64,000 nucleotides of DNA, taken from contig NZ_KV804697.1 in the NCBI RefSeq assembly GCF_001811425.1, positions 1 through 64,000 of the forward strand. Direction: 5' to 3'. Position numbers and translations under genes: made by a program. Below, in pieces: positions 52,977 through 61,688 of the stretch. Source of the stretch: Peptoniphilus_A sp001811425 (GTDB lineage Bacteria; Bacillota; Clostridia; Tissierellales; Peptoniphilaceae). The notes beneath the pieces were generated by a model. That model was given only the letters and a program-made list of their open reading frames with translations, searched no databases and had not been told where the DNA came from. How positions within the stretch are numbered: position 1 is the stretch's first letter; the number at the start of each line of letters is the position of its first letter.

Positions 52977-54818
52977 TTAATCACCTGCCAAAGTTTCTAA
53001 ATCTGTTACAAAAGATGAAATTTCATTTTTCATTCCATTTGTGTATCGGGAGTACATTAAATATAATTCATTTTTTGCCCTAGTCATGGCAACATAAAAG
53101 AGTCTTCGCTCTTCACAAAAAAGTTCCTCATCTTCTCTTATGGCATCAAGACTTGCAGTAGATGGCAAAGTCCCCTCATATAAGTCTACAACAAAAACTC
53201 GGGAAAACTCAAGCCCCTTGGCAGAATGAATAGTAGAAAAAGTTAAATTTGCCCTATTACTTCTTGGCTTCAAGAGGTCGTACTCCAACTCCTTTAACCT
53301 TCCAATAAATAAATCCAGAGACTCAGTGCTTTTTGCAATTAACTTTAAATAGTAGAGGTATTCGTTTAAAGTCGCCTCTGTTTCCATGAATCTCTTGGCA
53401 TTTTCTCTTAAATATTTGCCATAACCCATTTCCTTGTCAATATAATTAATGGCATCGTAGACATTAGATCTTGCAATTTTTTTAAAGCCAACTAATAACT
53501 TGTTAATATTTTTGTGGTAGTAAGATGGAAGCCCTGGATAGTCCTTTAAAATATTAAAAATATTTTTGCCCCTATTTCTCTTCATATAGTCGATGTGTTT
53601 TTTGGAAATGTAGCCATCTAATTTAAAGTAAAATTTTTCATAGAGGTCAATATCAGAAAGGTCATGAGAAAAATTTAAAATATCTAAAATATCACGAGTT
53701 ATAAAGTGAGAAAAGAACTTAGTCTTTTTGTCCTTTATATTAAAATCATAATTTTTTCTCTCAAAATACTCCACAAGACCAATGCTGGATAGATTGTTTC
53801 TGTATAAAACTGCAATGTCCCCTGCCTCCTTTTGAAGTTCCCTTTCGATAAAGGCATACTGGTCCTTGGGCTCCTTGACCTTAATAATATTTACAGGCTT
53901 AGCAAAGGGATTGTCTGTGACAACAGTTTTTTCGAAGCGATTTTCATTTTGGGCAATAAAAATATTTGCAATGTTTACAATATTTTTTGTGGATCTGAAA
54001 TTTTCTTCCATGTAAAAAGTCGCAATGTCCTCATAGTCCTTTTGCAGCTTAAAAAGTTCTTCAGTGCTGGCGCCCCTAAAGCCGTAAATGGACTGGTCGT
54101 CGTCGGCAACGACAAATAAATTATTGTCAGGCTTAGCCAAAAGTTTTAAAACTTGAAACTGACTTCTACTTGTGTCTTGCCCCTCGTCAAGCTGAATAAA
54201 TTTAAACCTGTCTCTATATTTTTTTCTTATAGAAGCATCGGTCTTTAAAATCTCGTAAGCTAGATTTATCATGTCGTCAAAGTCAATTAAATTTTTGTCC
54301 TTTTTATACTTTTCATAGGTCTCATAAAAGTTGACGAAGTTGTCAGTGTCGCATCTTTTTGTCTTGGCAAAGGAAGTTGGGCTGAGCATCATATTTTTGC
54401 AGTAGCCAACTTCAGAAATTGCCGTTTCAATTCGCTCTTCAGTGGGATAAGTTTTGTTGACATCTCTATAAATATCTCTTAAAATTTCATATTTTTTCTT
54501 TAAATTTGAATCAATAAGGCTAAGGGACTTACCAGATTTTTTAGAGTAGTCCCGAACTATGGAATAACAAAAGGCGTGAATAGTGGAAAAGACTACATTT
54601 TTATCCTCAAACATTAAATTGTAACGCATTTTAATATCCACAGCTTGCGCCTTGGAAAAAGTAATGGTAAGAATGCTCTTTGGGTCCACTCCCCTATCTA
54701 TTAATCTCTTAGTCCTATGTAAAATCATAGTTGTCTTGCCTGCGCCAGGAACAGCAAGAACTATTGCAGGTCCCTTGAAATGTTCCACAGCTTTTAATTG
54801 ACTAGATGTTAATTTCAC
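52977..54818 (-). CDS. UvrD/Rep-like superfamily 1 helicase (second paralog)
   Basis: 613 aa. Motifs: LTSSQLKAVEHF, Walker A AVPGAGKTTMILHR, motif Ia ITFSKAQAVDI, Walker B QLDEGQDTSRSQ, motif III ADDDQSIYGFRGA, motif IV ENFRSTKNI, motif V TIHSAKGLEFSRV and motif VI YVAMTRAKNEL. Shorter than pcrA here, and without its Tudor-like tail. It is upstream of mgtE in one operon, a pairing I cannot explain functionally. Most likely a repair or plasmid/phage-restricting helicase of unknown partner. Confidence 0.92.
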   Translation of the reverse strand: MKLTSSQLKAVEHFKGPAIVLAVPGAGKTTMILHRTKRLIDRGVDPKSILTITFSKAQAVDIKMRYNLMFEDKNVVFSTIHAFCYSIVRDYSKKSGKSLSLIDSNLKKKYEILRDIYRDVNKTYPTEERIETAISEVGYCKNMMLSPTSFAKTKRCDTDNFVNFYETYEKYKKDKNLIDFDDMINLAYEILKTDASIRKKYRDRFKFIQLDEGQDTSRSQFQVLKLLAKPDNNLFVVADDDQSIYGFRGASTEELFKLQKDYEDIATFYMEENFRSTKNIVNIANIFIAQNENRFEKTVVTDNPFAKPVNIIKVKEPKDQYAFIERELQKEAGDIAVLYRNNLSSIGLVEYFERKNYDFNIKDKKTKFFSHFITRDILDILNFSHDLSDIDLYEKFYFKLDGYISKKHIDYMKRNRGKNIFNILKDYPGLPSYYHKNINKLLVGFKKIARSNVYDAINYIDKEMGYGKYLRENAKRFMETEATLNEYLYYLKLIAKSTESLDLFIGRLKELEYDLLKPRSNRANLTFSTIHSAKGLEFSRVFVVDLYEGTLPSTASLDAIREDEELFCEERRLFYVAMTRAKNELYLMYSRYTNGMKNEISSFVTDLETLAGD

Positions 54819-54888
54819 ATTATCCCTCCCACTCTAGTGTAAACTATTTCATAAATATTTTAAATCTATTTTTTTAACCCTGCTATTG

Positions 54889-54897
54889 TGATATAAT
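54889..54897 (+). promoter_or_regulatory. Extended -10 promoter of the nitroreductase gene
   Basis: TGATATAAT (TG-n-TATAAT), about 30 bases before the ATG, with AGGGGG at the ribosome-site position. Confidence 0.6.
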
Positions 54898-54928
54898 TTA
54901 AATATAAACTGGTTTAGGGGGTATAACT

Positions 54929-55723
54929 ATGTTAATGACAAATTTCTTGCAAAAAAGAAAGTCTGTCAGAAATTTTAAAACGGACACAGTTCCAAGAGAT
55001 GCCTTGGAAAATATAAAATTACTTATGGACGAAATGGGAACTAATGAAAGCGGCATAAGTTTTTCTCTTTATGAAAACGGAAAAATTGTTGCTGAAGGAC
55101 TAAGAGGCAAAGCAGGTTATGCAGGAGTCATGATAGAAGCTCCACACTACATTGCACTAGACATTGACGGAGACAAACCGCTTAACATATTAAAGGGTGG
55201 CTACTGCCTAGAAAAATTAAACACAAAAATTGTTGATCTTGACATAGACACTTGTTGGATCACAGTTGATAGCGTTGATGCAGACACAAAAAGAGCCATC
55301 TTCGGAGAAAATGGCACAGGCATAGATTATCTAATTGCTCTTGGCTATGGACAAAAGAAAAAATTATTTGACCCAGAAGTTACAAGCTCAAGACTTAGCG
55401 TAGAAGAAATTGTCTTCGCAGATACAATTGGAAATCCTATTTCCATAGAAACACTTGAAAACTATGGCGTCTTCGATGTATTTTCATCAGTAAGATATGC
55501 ACCAAGTCACAAAAATTTCCAACCTTGGAGATTTGTCCTTAAGGGAGCAGAAGTTGATGCCTATATGGTAAAATCTGATGAAGATAACAGATCACTTATC
55601 GACATGGGCGTAATCTTATTCTACATGGAAGAAATGCTAAAGACTATTGGCATAAATAAAAAATGGACAATCGACTTAAAGGACGCAGGCAAATATTATT
55701 ATATCGGCTCCTTTACACTATAA
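54929..55723 (+). CDS. Nitroreductase-family protein
   Basis: 264 aa, FMN-dependent nitroreductase fold of the TM1586-like type: the start FLQKRKSVRNFKTDTV is the flavin-binding signature, and FSSVRYAPSHKNFQPWRFVLKG recalls the second domain's S-P-S-x-x-N-x-Q-P-W block. The product may reduce quinones or nitro compounds; physiological substrate unknown. It is monocistronic, with its own promoter and terminator. Confidence 0.87.
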   Translation: MLMTNFLQKRKSVRNFKTDTVPRDALENIKLLMDEMGTNESGISFSLYENGKIVAEGLRGKAGYAGVMIEAPHYIALDIDGDKPLNILKGGYCLEKLNTKIVDLDIDTCWITVDSVDADTKRAIFGENGTGIDYLIALGYGQKKKLFDPEVTSSRLSVEEIVFADTIGNPISIETLENYGVFDVFSSVRYAPSHKNFQPWRFVLKGAEVDAYMVKSDEDNRSLIDMGVILFYMEEMLKTIGINKKWTIDLKDAGKYYYIGSFTL

Positions 55724-55770
55724 TTTTAAAATAAGGGCTCATTCCCTTTTTTATTTACTTTAAATGCAAA

Positions 55771-55798
55771 AATCTCCACAATTTCGTGGAGATTTTTT
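55771..55798. terminator. Bidirectional terminator after the nitroreductase gene
   Basis: Perfect 9-bp stem AATCTCCAC/GTGGAGATT (55771-55779 with 55786-55794) with T-rich flanks on both strands. It also terminates the truncated lipoprotein gene. Confidence 0.85.
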
Positions 55799-55833
55799 AT
55801 TGTTTAAAAGTTTTTTAGAACTAATTATTAGCC

Positions 55834-56382
55834 CTAAATATTTTCTGTAAGTGAATCTATTTTTTCTTTGACATCATCTTGATCTAAGCCCAAGCCCTTG
55901 GCAAAGAAGTTGAGCCCATTTTTTGTTTCCTCTAAGGTTTCAAAGGAAGTTGATGAAAAGGCAATGCCCTCCCCCTTTTGTCCCAATGGTGGTTTATCGT
56001 AAGTTACACTGTTATCTGTAAGAAAATAATCTGCGTTTAAGTTATTTATAAGCTTAAAATCAGGATCCATTTCATCGCCTATTGCGCTGGCATCAGGATA
56101 AATGGACTCTGCCCCACTAGGTACTCCCACTACATTTTCATAACCTAAAAATTTTAAGGCCTTTGCAGCCTTTACTGACAAGGCAACAATTCTTGGATTT
56201 TCTTTTTCTACAAAGAGTTTATCCGCCATCTCTCCCTCTTTTTCTTTGTCGACATTTTCTTGGCTTACTTCTTTTGCATTAGAATTATTTTCTATTCTTG
56301 CCTCCTCCTGAGATTTGCAAGAAGTTACAATCATCATCAAAAGTAAAACAAAAGCAATCTTGATATAAAATTTTCTTTTCAT
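55834..56382 (-). CDS. Truncated haem/iron-type substrate-binding lipoprotein
   Basis: 182 aa. Signal peptide with lipobox-like VTSC, then a charged linker. Next comes the first lobe of a cluster A-II substrate-binding fold: NPRIVALSVKAAKALKFLG, VVGVPSG and DPDFKLINNLNADYFLTDNS, resembling IsdE/FepB-type proteins. The reading frame stops about 150 residues short of the family's second lobe, and a terminator lies 40 bases after the stop, so no continuation remains. It may be a remnant or a half-size binding protein. The ATG at 56382 (GGAG nine bases before) is preferred to a GTG three codons upstream. No permease or ATPase accompanies it. Confidence 0.7.
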   Translation of the reverse strand: MKRKFYIKIAFVLLLMMIVTSCKSQEEARIENNSNAKEVSQENVDKEKEGEMADKLFVEKENPRIVALSVKAAKALKFLGYENVVGVPSGAESIYPDASAIGDEMDPDFKLINNLNADYFLTDNSVTYDKPPLGQKGEGIAFSSTSFETLEETKNGLNFFAKGLGLDQDDVKEKIDSLTENI

Positions 56383-56431
56383 AAAACACACTCCTTTTTT
56401 TTTCTTACTCTATTTAATTCATCCTATTACT

Positions 56432-56440
56432 ATAATAGCA
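56432..56440 (-). promoter_or_regulatory. Extended -10 element of the truncated lipoprotein gene
   Basis: TGCTATTAT on the minus strand (TG-n-TATTAT), about 50 bases before the ATG. The spacer and -35 positions fall within a 17-base poly-T tract. Confidence 0.5.
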
Positions 56441-56448
56441 CATTATTC

Positions 56449-56465
56449 AAAAAAAAAAAAAAAAA
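56449..56465. repeat. 17-base A/T homopolymer
   Basis: Seventeen As in a row on the plus strand, placed 8 bases upstream of an extended -10 on the minus strand. Long homopolymers vary in length by slipped-strand mispairing. Confidence 0.9.
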
Positions 56466-56560
56466 TAAAAGGGCAAAATTTTGTGAAATTTTTACATGTT
56501 TAAGAGGATTTAAAAAATTGTATTTAAAAATTTTTAAAATTTATTATAAAAATTTGCAAG

Positions 56561-56588
56561 AAAAAAACTGCCGCTTGCACGACAGTTT
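56561..56588 (-). terminator. Terminator of the rnf operon
   Basis: Stem AAACTG/CAGTTT (56565-56570 with 56583-56588) with inner C/G pairs, and seven Ts on the minus strand. Confidence 0.85.
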
Positions 56589-56608
56589 CTTAGTTTAGAT
56601 TTTAAAGA

Positions 56609-57526
56609 TTAAGCATTAACTTTTTCTTTTTCTGCTTGAGCTTTCTTTAGCTTTGCTTCTTCAAGTTTTGCTTGTCTTTCTTTTTCCTTTTTTTCTTTTT
56701 CCTTTTGTTTCATCTTTTCCACTCTTTCAGGATATTCGCAATAAATTGCTCCTGTTGGACATTTTGAAACACAGATTCCACAGTTGATACACTTGTCATA
56801 GTCAATTGATGCCAAGTTGTTTTCTACATGGATTGCATCCTTTGGACAGTTCTTTTCACAGATTCCACATCCGATACAACCAATGCTACAGTTTGTCCTT
56901 ACAACTTTACCTGGATCAAGTGACTTACATTCAACAACTGTCTTTGATTTGTAAGGTCTAAGTGCAATGATTTTTTTAGGGCAAATGTTGATACACTTCA
57001 TGCAGGCAACACATTTTTCCTTGTCCACTACTGCAACTCCATTTACCATGTGAATTGCGTCAAATTCGCAGACACTTACGCAAGTGCCACCGCCGCAGCA
57101 ACCAAAGTTACATGCCTTTGCACCTTGTTGATAGTCAGAAATTAATCTACAATCAACTAAATCATTGTAATCATATTTATTTTTTGCCTTGTTACAGTCT
57201 CCTTGGCAAAGTACACAGGCAATATTTCTTTCTACATTTCCTGCGTTAACGCCCATTACTGCACTGACTTTTTCTGCAGTTTCTGCACCACCAATTACGC
57301 AACCATTTACTGGTGCCTTTCCATTGGCAATGGCTTCTGCTAAACCATCACAACCTGGAAAGCCGCAAGCTCCACAGTTTGCTCCTGGCAATACATCTCT
57401 AACTTCAGCGACCTTTGGATCTACCTCTACATAAAAAACCTTTGAAGCTATTGAAAGAATTACTCCAAAAAAGGCTCCCGCAATTCCCAAAAACAAGACT
57501 GGGGTAAGTACTGTACTCATTTCCAT
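56609..57526 (-). CDS. rnfB: Rnf complex subunit B (ferredoxin-type)
   Basis: 305 aa iron-sulfur subunit that takes electrons from reduced ferredoxin. N-terminal membrane helix, the [4Fe-4S] Cys motif NCGACGFPGCDG (about residues 47-58), then three further clusters in CVACMKCINICP, CSIGCIGCGICEKNCP and CINCGICVSKCP. The tail after residue 265 is a highly charged Lys/Glu helix that is longer than in many homologs. It is the last gene of rnfCDGEAB. Confidence 0.96.
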   Translation of the reverse strand: MEMSTVLTPVLFLGIAGAFFGVILSIASKVFYVEVDPKVAEVRDVLPGANCGACGFPGCDGLAEAIANGKAPVNGCVIGGAETAEKVSAVMGVNAGNVERNIACVLCQGDCNKAKNKYDYNDLVDCRLISDYQQGAKACNFGCCGGGTCVSVCEFDAIHMVNGVAVVDKEKCVACMKCINICPKKIIALRPYKSKTVVECKSLDPGKVVRTNCSIGCIGCGICEKNCPKDAIHVENNLASIDYDKCINCGICVSKCPTGAIYCEYPERVEKMKQKEKEKKEKERQAKLEEAKLKKAQAEKEKVNA

Positions 57527-57535
57527 AATTACCTC

Positions 57536-58114
57536 CTATACCAATCCGCCGAAACCTGAAAATGCAATTGCCATTAGGCCTGCACTAACAAGTGCAATTG
57601 GAACTCCTTGAAGTGCCTTTGGTACATCTGCTAGCATTAATTTTTCTCTTAGTGCAGCTATAAGTACAAGTGCAAGTGTGAAACCTATTGAAGCTCCAAA
57701 TCCGCTAAATATTGTTTCTATTAAGTTATATCCATTTTGAACATTTAAAACTGTTACACCAAGTACAACACAGTTTGTAGTAATAAGTGGAAGATATACA
57801 CCCATGGCTTGGTAAAGTGAAGGTGATGACTTCTTAATAAACATTTCTACAAATTGTACTAATGATGCAATTACAAGAATAAATGCAATTGTTTGTAAAT
57901 ACTCAAGTCCAAATTTATCTAATACAAAAATTTGAATTAGCCATGTGATTGCAGATGCAAGTACAACTACAAAGGTAACGGCTACTCCCATTCCAAGGGC
58001 AGTCTCTGTCTTGGAAGATACACCTAAGAAGGGACAAATTCCTAAGAATTGAGCAAAAACATAATTATTTACAAGTATTGTTGAAATTAAAATCGTAATA
58101 ATACTTTCTAACAT
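57536..58114 (-). CDS. rnfA: Rnf complex subunit A
   Basis: 192 aa with six predicted membrane helices, homologous to RnfE/NqrD-NqrE. The start LINSTILVNNYVFAQFLGICPFLGVS is the family hallmark, carrying the conserved membrane Cys. It is part of the proton- or sodium-translocating core. It starts next to the rnfE stop. Confidence 0.95.
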   Translation of the reverse strand: MLESIITILISTILVNNYVFAQFLGICPFLGVSSKTETALGMGVAVTFVVVLASAITWLIQIFVLDKFGLEYLQTIAFILVIASLVQFVEMFIKKSSPSLYQAMGVYLPLITTNCVVLGVTVLNVQNGYNLIETIFSGFGASIGFTLALVLIAALREKLMLADVPKALQGVPIALVSAGLMAIAFSGFGGLV

Positions 58115-58710
58115 TAGTCTGCCCTCCTGTTTAACAATAGTTTAAATCCTGCTATTAAAAATCCTAGAAGTATGAAGGCACCTGCTGGAGCTCCCATAAT
58201 TCCAATTCCTGGATAAGATTCTGGCAAAATATTAACATTAAATAGTGTGCCATATCCGAAAAATTCACGAACAAGACCCATTGCAAGTACGGCAATAGTA
58301 TATCCAACGCCTGTTCCTATTCCGTCAACTATTGATGGAACAAGGGCATTTTTATAAGCAAAACCTTCAGCTTCACCAAGGATACAGCAGTTAACTACGA
58401 TTAGTGGCAAGAAAATACCAAGTGCTGCATAAATTGGTTGTGAATAAGCTTGAAGTATCATTTGTACTAATGTTACGAAAGTGGCAATTACTACTATAAA
58501 ACAAGGAATTCTTATTTTATCAGGTATTATATTTCTAAGTGCAGATACTACTCCATTACTCATGATTAGTACGAAAGTAACTGCAACTCCCATTGCCAAT
58601 GAGTTTGTTAAGTTATTTGTGATAGCCAGTGTTGAACAAAGCCCTATAAGTTGGATGAATACGGGGTTGTTTTTAAAAGCACCGTCTAAGAATACTTTAG
58701 ATAATTTCAT
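58114..58710 (-). CDS. rnfE: Rnf complex subunit E
   Basis: 198 aa, six membrane helices. GLCSTLAITNNLTNSLAMGVAVTFVL and VNCCILGEAEGFAYKN are characteristic of RnfE/NqrD; the Cys in the former is thought to bind a membrane iron-sulfur centre with RnfA. It overlaps rnfA by one base (TAATG-type) and follows rnfG by 11 bases. Confidence 0.95.
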   Translation of the reverse strand: MKLSKVFLDGAFKNNPVFIQLIGLCSTLAITNNLTNSLAMGVAVTFVLIMSNGVVSALRNIIPDKIRIPCFIVVIATFVTLVQMILQAYSQPIYAALGIFLPLIVVNCCILGEAEGFAYKNALVPSIVDGIGTGVGYTIAVLAMGLVREFFGYGTLFNVNILPESYPGIGIMGAPAGAFILLGFLIAGFKLLLNRRAD

Positions 58711-58721
58711 TTTAATCCTCC

Positions 58722-59306
58722 TTATTCATTCTTTAAAACTTCGTCATAAACCTGAATGGCATCGTTGGAACCTGCTAGGGCACCCTTAGATGAGATTGTT
58801 GCTGATGTAAGCCACATAACTTCATCTTCAGCCTTTGGATCCTTAGAAAGTTTTAGAGGACCTGTTGCAGATTTTCCTTCGTAAGATGGATAGTATTCAT
58901 CAGTTGTGATTCTTGAACCGAAGCCACTTGTTTCACCATTGGAAATATTTCTAAATCCAGCGATTTTATCTCCATCAAGTAAAAATCCTAGAGCATTGAC
59001 CATAGCTCCACCATAACCATTTGATTTTACATTGACACCGTATCCAACAACTTGGTCGCCTTTTTTTGCAACAAAGATTTTTTCAATAGTTGGATATTTT
59101 TCTTTTATTGAAGATAATTTTTCTTGATCATATTCTTCAAAGCCATCTGCATTTTCGCCAAAGATAACTTCGTAAGATGCAAGTGTATTTTTTAGTTCAG
59201 TTTCTGCAATTACTGGAGCAGTAAAACTATTTACAACTGCTAAAAGTCCTGCAGATAGGGCGCAGAAAACTAAAAGTATAATTCCAAATTTTACTGGTTC
59301 TTTCAT
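58722..59306 (-). CDS. rnfG: Rnf complex subunit G
   Basis: 194 aa with one N-terminal membrane helix (FGIILLVFCALSAGLLAVVN). The FMN-binding domain carries the covalent-flavin Thr in the WLTSATISSKG segment (family motif S/T-G-A-T-x-S/T, here S-A-T), and GYGGAMVNALGFLLDG upstream. It moves electrons toward RnfC/D. It starts one base after rnfD's stop. Confidence 0.94.
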   Translation of the reverse strand: MKEPVKFGIILLVFCALSAGLLAVVNSFTAPVIAETELKNTLASYEVIFGENADGFEEYDQEKLSSIKEKYPTIEKIFVAKKGDQVVGYGVNVKSNGYGGAMVNALGFLLDGDKIAGFRNISNGETSGFGSRITTDEYYPSYEGKSATGPLKLSKDPKAEDEVMWLTSATISSKGALAGSNDAIQVYDEVLKNE

Positions 59307-60299
59307 TTACTTCGCCTCCCCATAAGCACTTGTTACTGTAAGCTTGTCAATTAAAGGTGTTGCAAGGTTCATAAGACATATTGCATAGGAAACACCTTCT
59401 GGAAGAGATGCCTTTACTCTTATTACTGCAGTTAAAATACCGCAGCCAAGGGCAAATATTATTCTTCCCTTTCTGTTTATTGGGTTTGTAGTGTAGTCAG
59501 TTGCCATAAATATAGCACCTAGTAATAAACCTCCTGCTAATAATTCGTAAGGAATTATATTCATAGGAATACCTAAAATTCCAAGACATACTGCAGTAGT
59601 TGCAACATAAATTACTGGGATTTCCCAAGAAATTACCTTTCTAACTACTAAGTAAACAAAACCTATTAAAAGTGCAATTGCTGAAGTTTCTCCAATTACT
59701 CCGCCAATGTTTCCAATAAACATATCCTTCATTTGAGGAAGATTTGCAAAGTCTCCAGCTGCTATAAGTTGAAGTGGTGTAGCGTAAGTTATTGAATCTA
59801 AATCAGTTACACCTTGTTTTAATAATTCAGGTGAAATATAACCTGTAATTTGTTTTGGCCATGATGCCATAAGTACAAGTCTTGCAGCAAGAGCTGGGTT
59901 CATAAAGTTAAATCCAATACCACCAAAACATTCTTTTACTATTAAGATTGAAAAAACGGATCCGAAAGCTGCCATCCATAGTGGGAAAGATTGAGGCATA
60001 TTTAGTGCAATCAAAATTCCAGTTACTACAGCAGACAAGTCCCTTATTTGTACAGTCTTTTTAAGTGCAGATTGAGTTACATACTCAGTTGCCACACAAG
60101 CTACTACACAAGTTAGAATCAAGAGAATTGACCTCATTCCGAAGAAATATACGGAAGCAATCATTGCAGGAACAAGCGCTATGATTACATCAAGCATAAT
60201 CTTCCTAACAGTGTCATTTGCCCTAATGTGAGGAGCAAGTGAAACGAAGCGAGCTTCATTTACTGTCATCGGATCTTTAGTTATTTTATTATTTTCCAA
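59307..60299 (-). CDS. rnfD: Rnf complex subunit D
   Basis: 330 aa, about nine membrane helices. The covalent-FMN region is DSITYATPLQLIAAG, where the usual motif is S/T-G-A-T. FGGIGFNFMNPALAARLVL is the family's structural signature. Ion translocation is probably carried out with RnfA/E. An 11-base gap separates it from rnfC. Confidence 0.95.
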   Translation of the reverse strand: MENNKITKDPMTVNEARFVSLAPHIRANDTVRKIMLDVIIALVPAMIASVYFFGMRSILLILTCVVACVATEYVTQSALKKTVQIRDLSAVVTGILIALNMPQSFPLWMAAFGSVFSILIVKECFGGIGFNFMNPALAARLVLMASWPKQITGYISPELLKQGVTDLDSITYATPLQLIAAGDFANLPQMKDMFIGNIGGVIGETSAIALLIGFVYLVVRKVISWEIPVIYVATTAVCLGILGIPMNIIPYELLAGGLLLGAIFMATDYTTNPINRKGRIIFALGCGILTAVIRVKASLPEGVSYAICLMNLATPLIDKLTVTSAYGEAK

Positions 60300-60310
60300 A
60301 TTGATCCCTC

Positions 60311-61645
60311 CTATTTCTTTTGATTAGCTCTGATTTCTCGTTTAGCTAATTTAACAGATGCACTTAGATGTCTCTTTGCTGGACAAACAAAGGAACATAT
60401 TCCACATTCCATACATTGGTCAGCGTGTAAAGCGCTGCATAAATCAACATCGCCCTTTAAAATTGCATGATTAATATCAGTTGGATTAATATTTGCTGGA
60501 CAGTGATCTACGCATCTTGAACATCTAATACATGGGGATTCAATTCTTTCTGTAACTTCTTCTTCAGTGAAAACTAAAATACCTGAAGTAGTCTTTGTAA
60601 CAGGTGCGTCAAGGCTAAACACTGACTTACCAGTCATAGGACCACCGCAAATAATTTCTTTAAAGTTTTCCTTTACTCCTCCGCAGAAATCTAAAATATC
60701 TCCAACAGGAGTACCTATTTTAACGAGAATATTCTTTGGTTCCTTAATTCCAGAACCAGAAACAGTTATTACTCTTTCATAAGAAGGCTTTCCTTCTATC
60801 ATTGCTTCATAAAATGCAAGAGTTGTACCAACATTTGTTAGGAAAACTCCAACATCATTTGTTACACCATTTTGTGGAACAATTCTTCCAACAACGGCTT
60901 CAGAAAGTCTCTTTGAATCACCTTGTGGATACTTAGTTTGACATCCAACGACTTTTAAGTGACTCCAATTAGGATTTTTCCCTATAACTTCTTCCATTTT
61001 AGCAATTGCGTCAGGTTTATTTTCTTCAATTGCCATGTAAGAAACATCCTTGTTATAAAAATATGAGAAGATATCTAGACCTTCTAATATTTCTTCAGTT
61101 CTTTCTAGCATAATTCTGTGGTCACAAGTGAGGAAAGGCTCACATTCTGCCCCATTTATTATACATTCATCAAGCACTGGGTCTTCACCTTTTAATTTTG
61201 CGTGAAGAGGGAAACCAGCACCGCCCATACCAACGACACCCTTTTCTTTAATAAAAGGAATTAAGTCGTCAATTGGATGATCCTTATAATCTTTAAAAGA
61301 TTTAAGGTCATCAGTCATTTCGTCTTTGCCATCGTTTTCTATAACGACACAATCACAATACCTTCCATCAGCTGTGTACATTTTTTTAATCTCTTTAACT
61401 GTACCTGATACAGAAGAGTGTATAGCAGCTGATATATAAGCATCAGAATTACCCACCATTTGTCCAACCTTAACAGAATCGCCCTTTGACACAACTGGTG
61501 AGCAAGGTGCTCCAATGTGTTGTGACATAGGTATGTAGGCAATCTTAGGACTTGGCATCCTCTCAATTGCAATCTTTTCTGTCAAAGTTTTGTGTTCGTC
61601 CATGTGAACTCCACCTACGGAAAAAGTGAGATTTCTTGAACTCAT
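60311..61645 (-). CDS. rnfC: Rnf complex subunit C
   Basis: 444 aa NADH-interacting subunit. Features: GGVHMDEHKTLTEKIAIERMP start, Gly-rich nucleotide loop GVVGMGGAGFPLHAKL, FMN/NADH region CDHRIMLERTEEIL, and two [4Fe-4S] sites CIRCSRCVDHCP and CMECGICSFVCP near the C terminus. It is the first gene of the operon, so all six subunits depend on its promoter. AGGGGTGA precedes the ATG. Confidence 0.96.
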   Translation of the reverse strand: MSSRNLTFSVGGVHMDEHKTLTEKIAIERMPSPKIAYIPMSQHIGAPCSPVVSKGDSVKVGQMVGNSDAYISAAIHSSVSGTVKEIKKMYTADGRYCDCVVIENDGKDEMTDDLKSFKDYKDHPIDDLIPFIKEKGVVGMGGAGFPLHAKLKGEDPVLDECIINGAECEPFLTCDHRIMLERTEEILEGLDIFSYFYNKDVSYMAIEENKPDAIAKMEEVIGKNPNWSHLKVVGCQTKYPQGDSKRLSEAVVGRIVPQNGVTNDVGVFLTNVGTTLAFYEAMIEGKPSYERVITVSGSGIKEPKNILVKIGTPVGDILDFCGGVKENFKEIICGGPMTGKSVFSLDAPVTKTTSGILVFTEEEVTERIESPCIRCSRCVDHCPANINPTDINHAILKGDVDLCSALHADQCMECGICSFVCPAKRHLSASVKLAKREIRANQKK

Positions 61646-61661
61646 AAAACTTCACCCCTTA

Positions 61662-61677
61662 TTCGGCATATGCCTAA
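61662..61677. promoter_or_regulatory. Palindrome in the rnf leader
   Basis: TTCGGCATATGCCTAA, perfect in the central GGCATATGCC (61665-61674) with one mismatched pair outside. It lies between the rnf -10 and the ribosome site. It could be a second dimeric-regulator site; unassigned. Confidence 0.35.
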
Positions 61678-61688
61678 TTTTTTACCTT

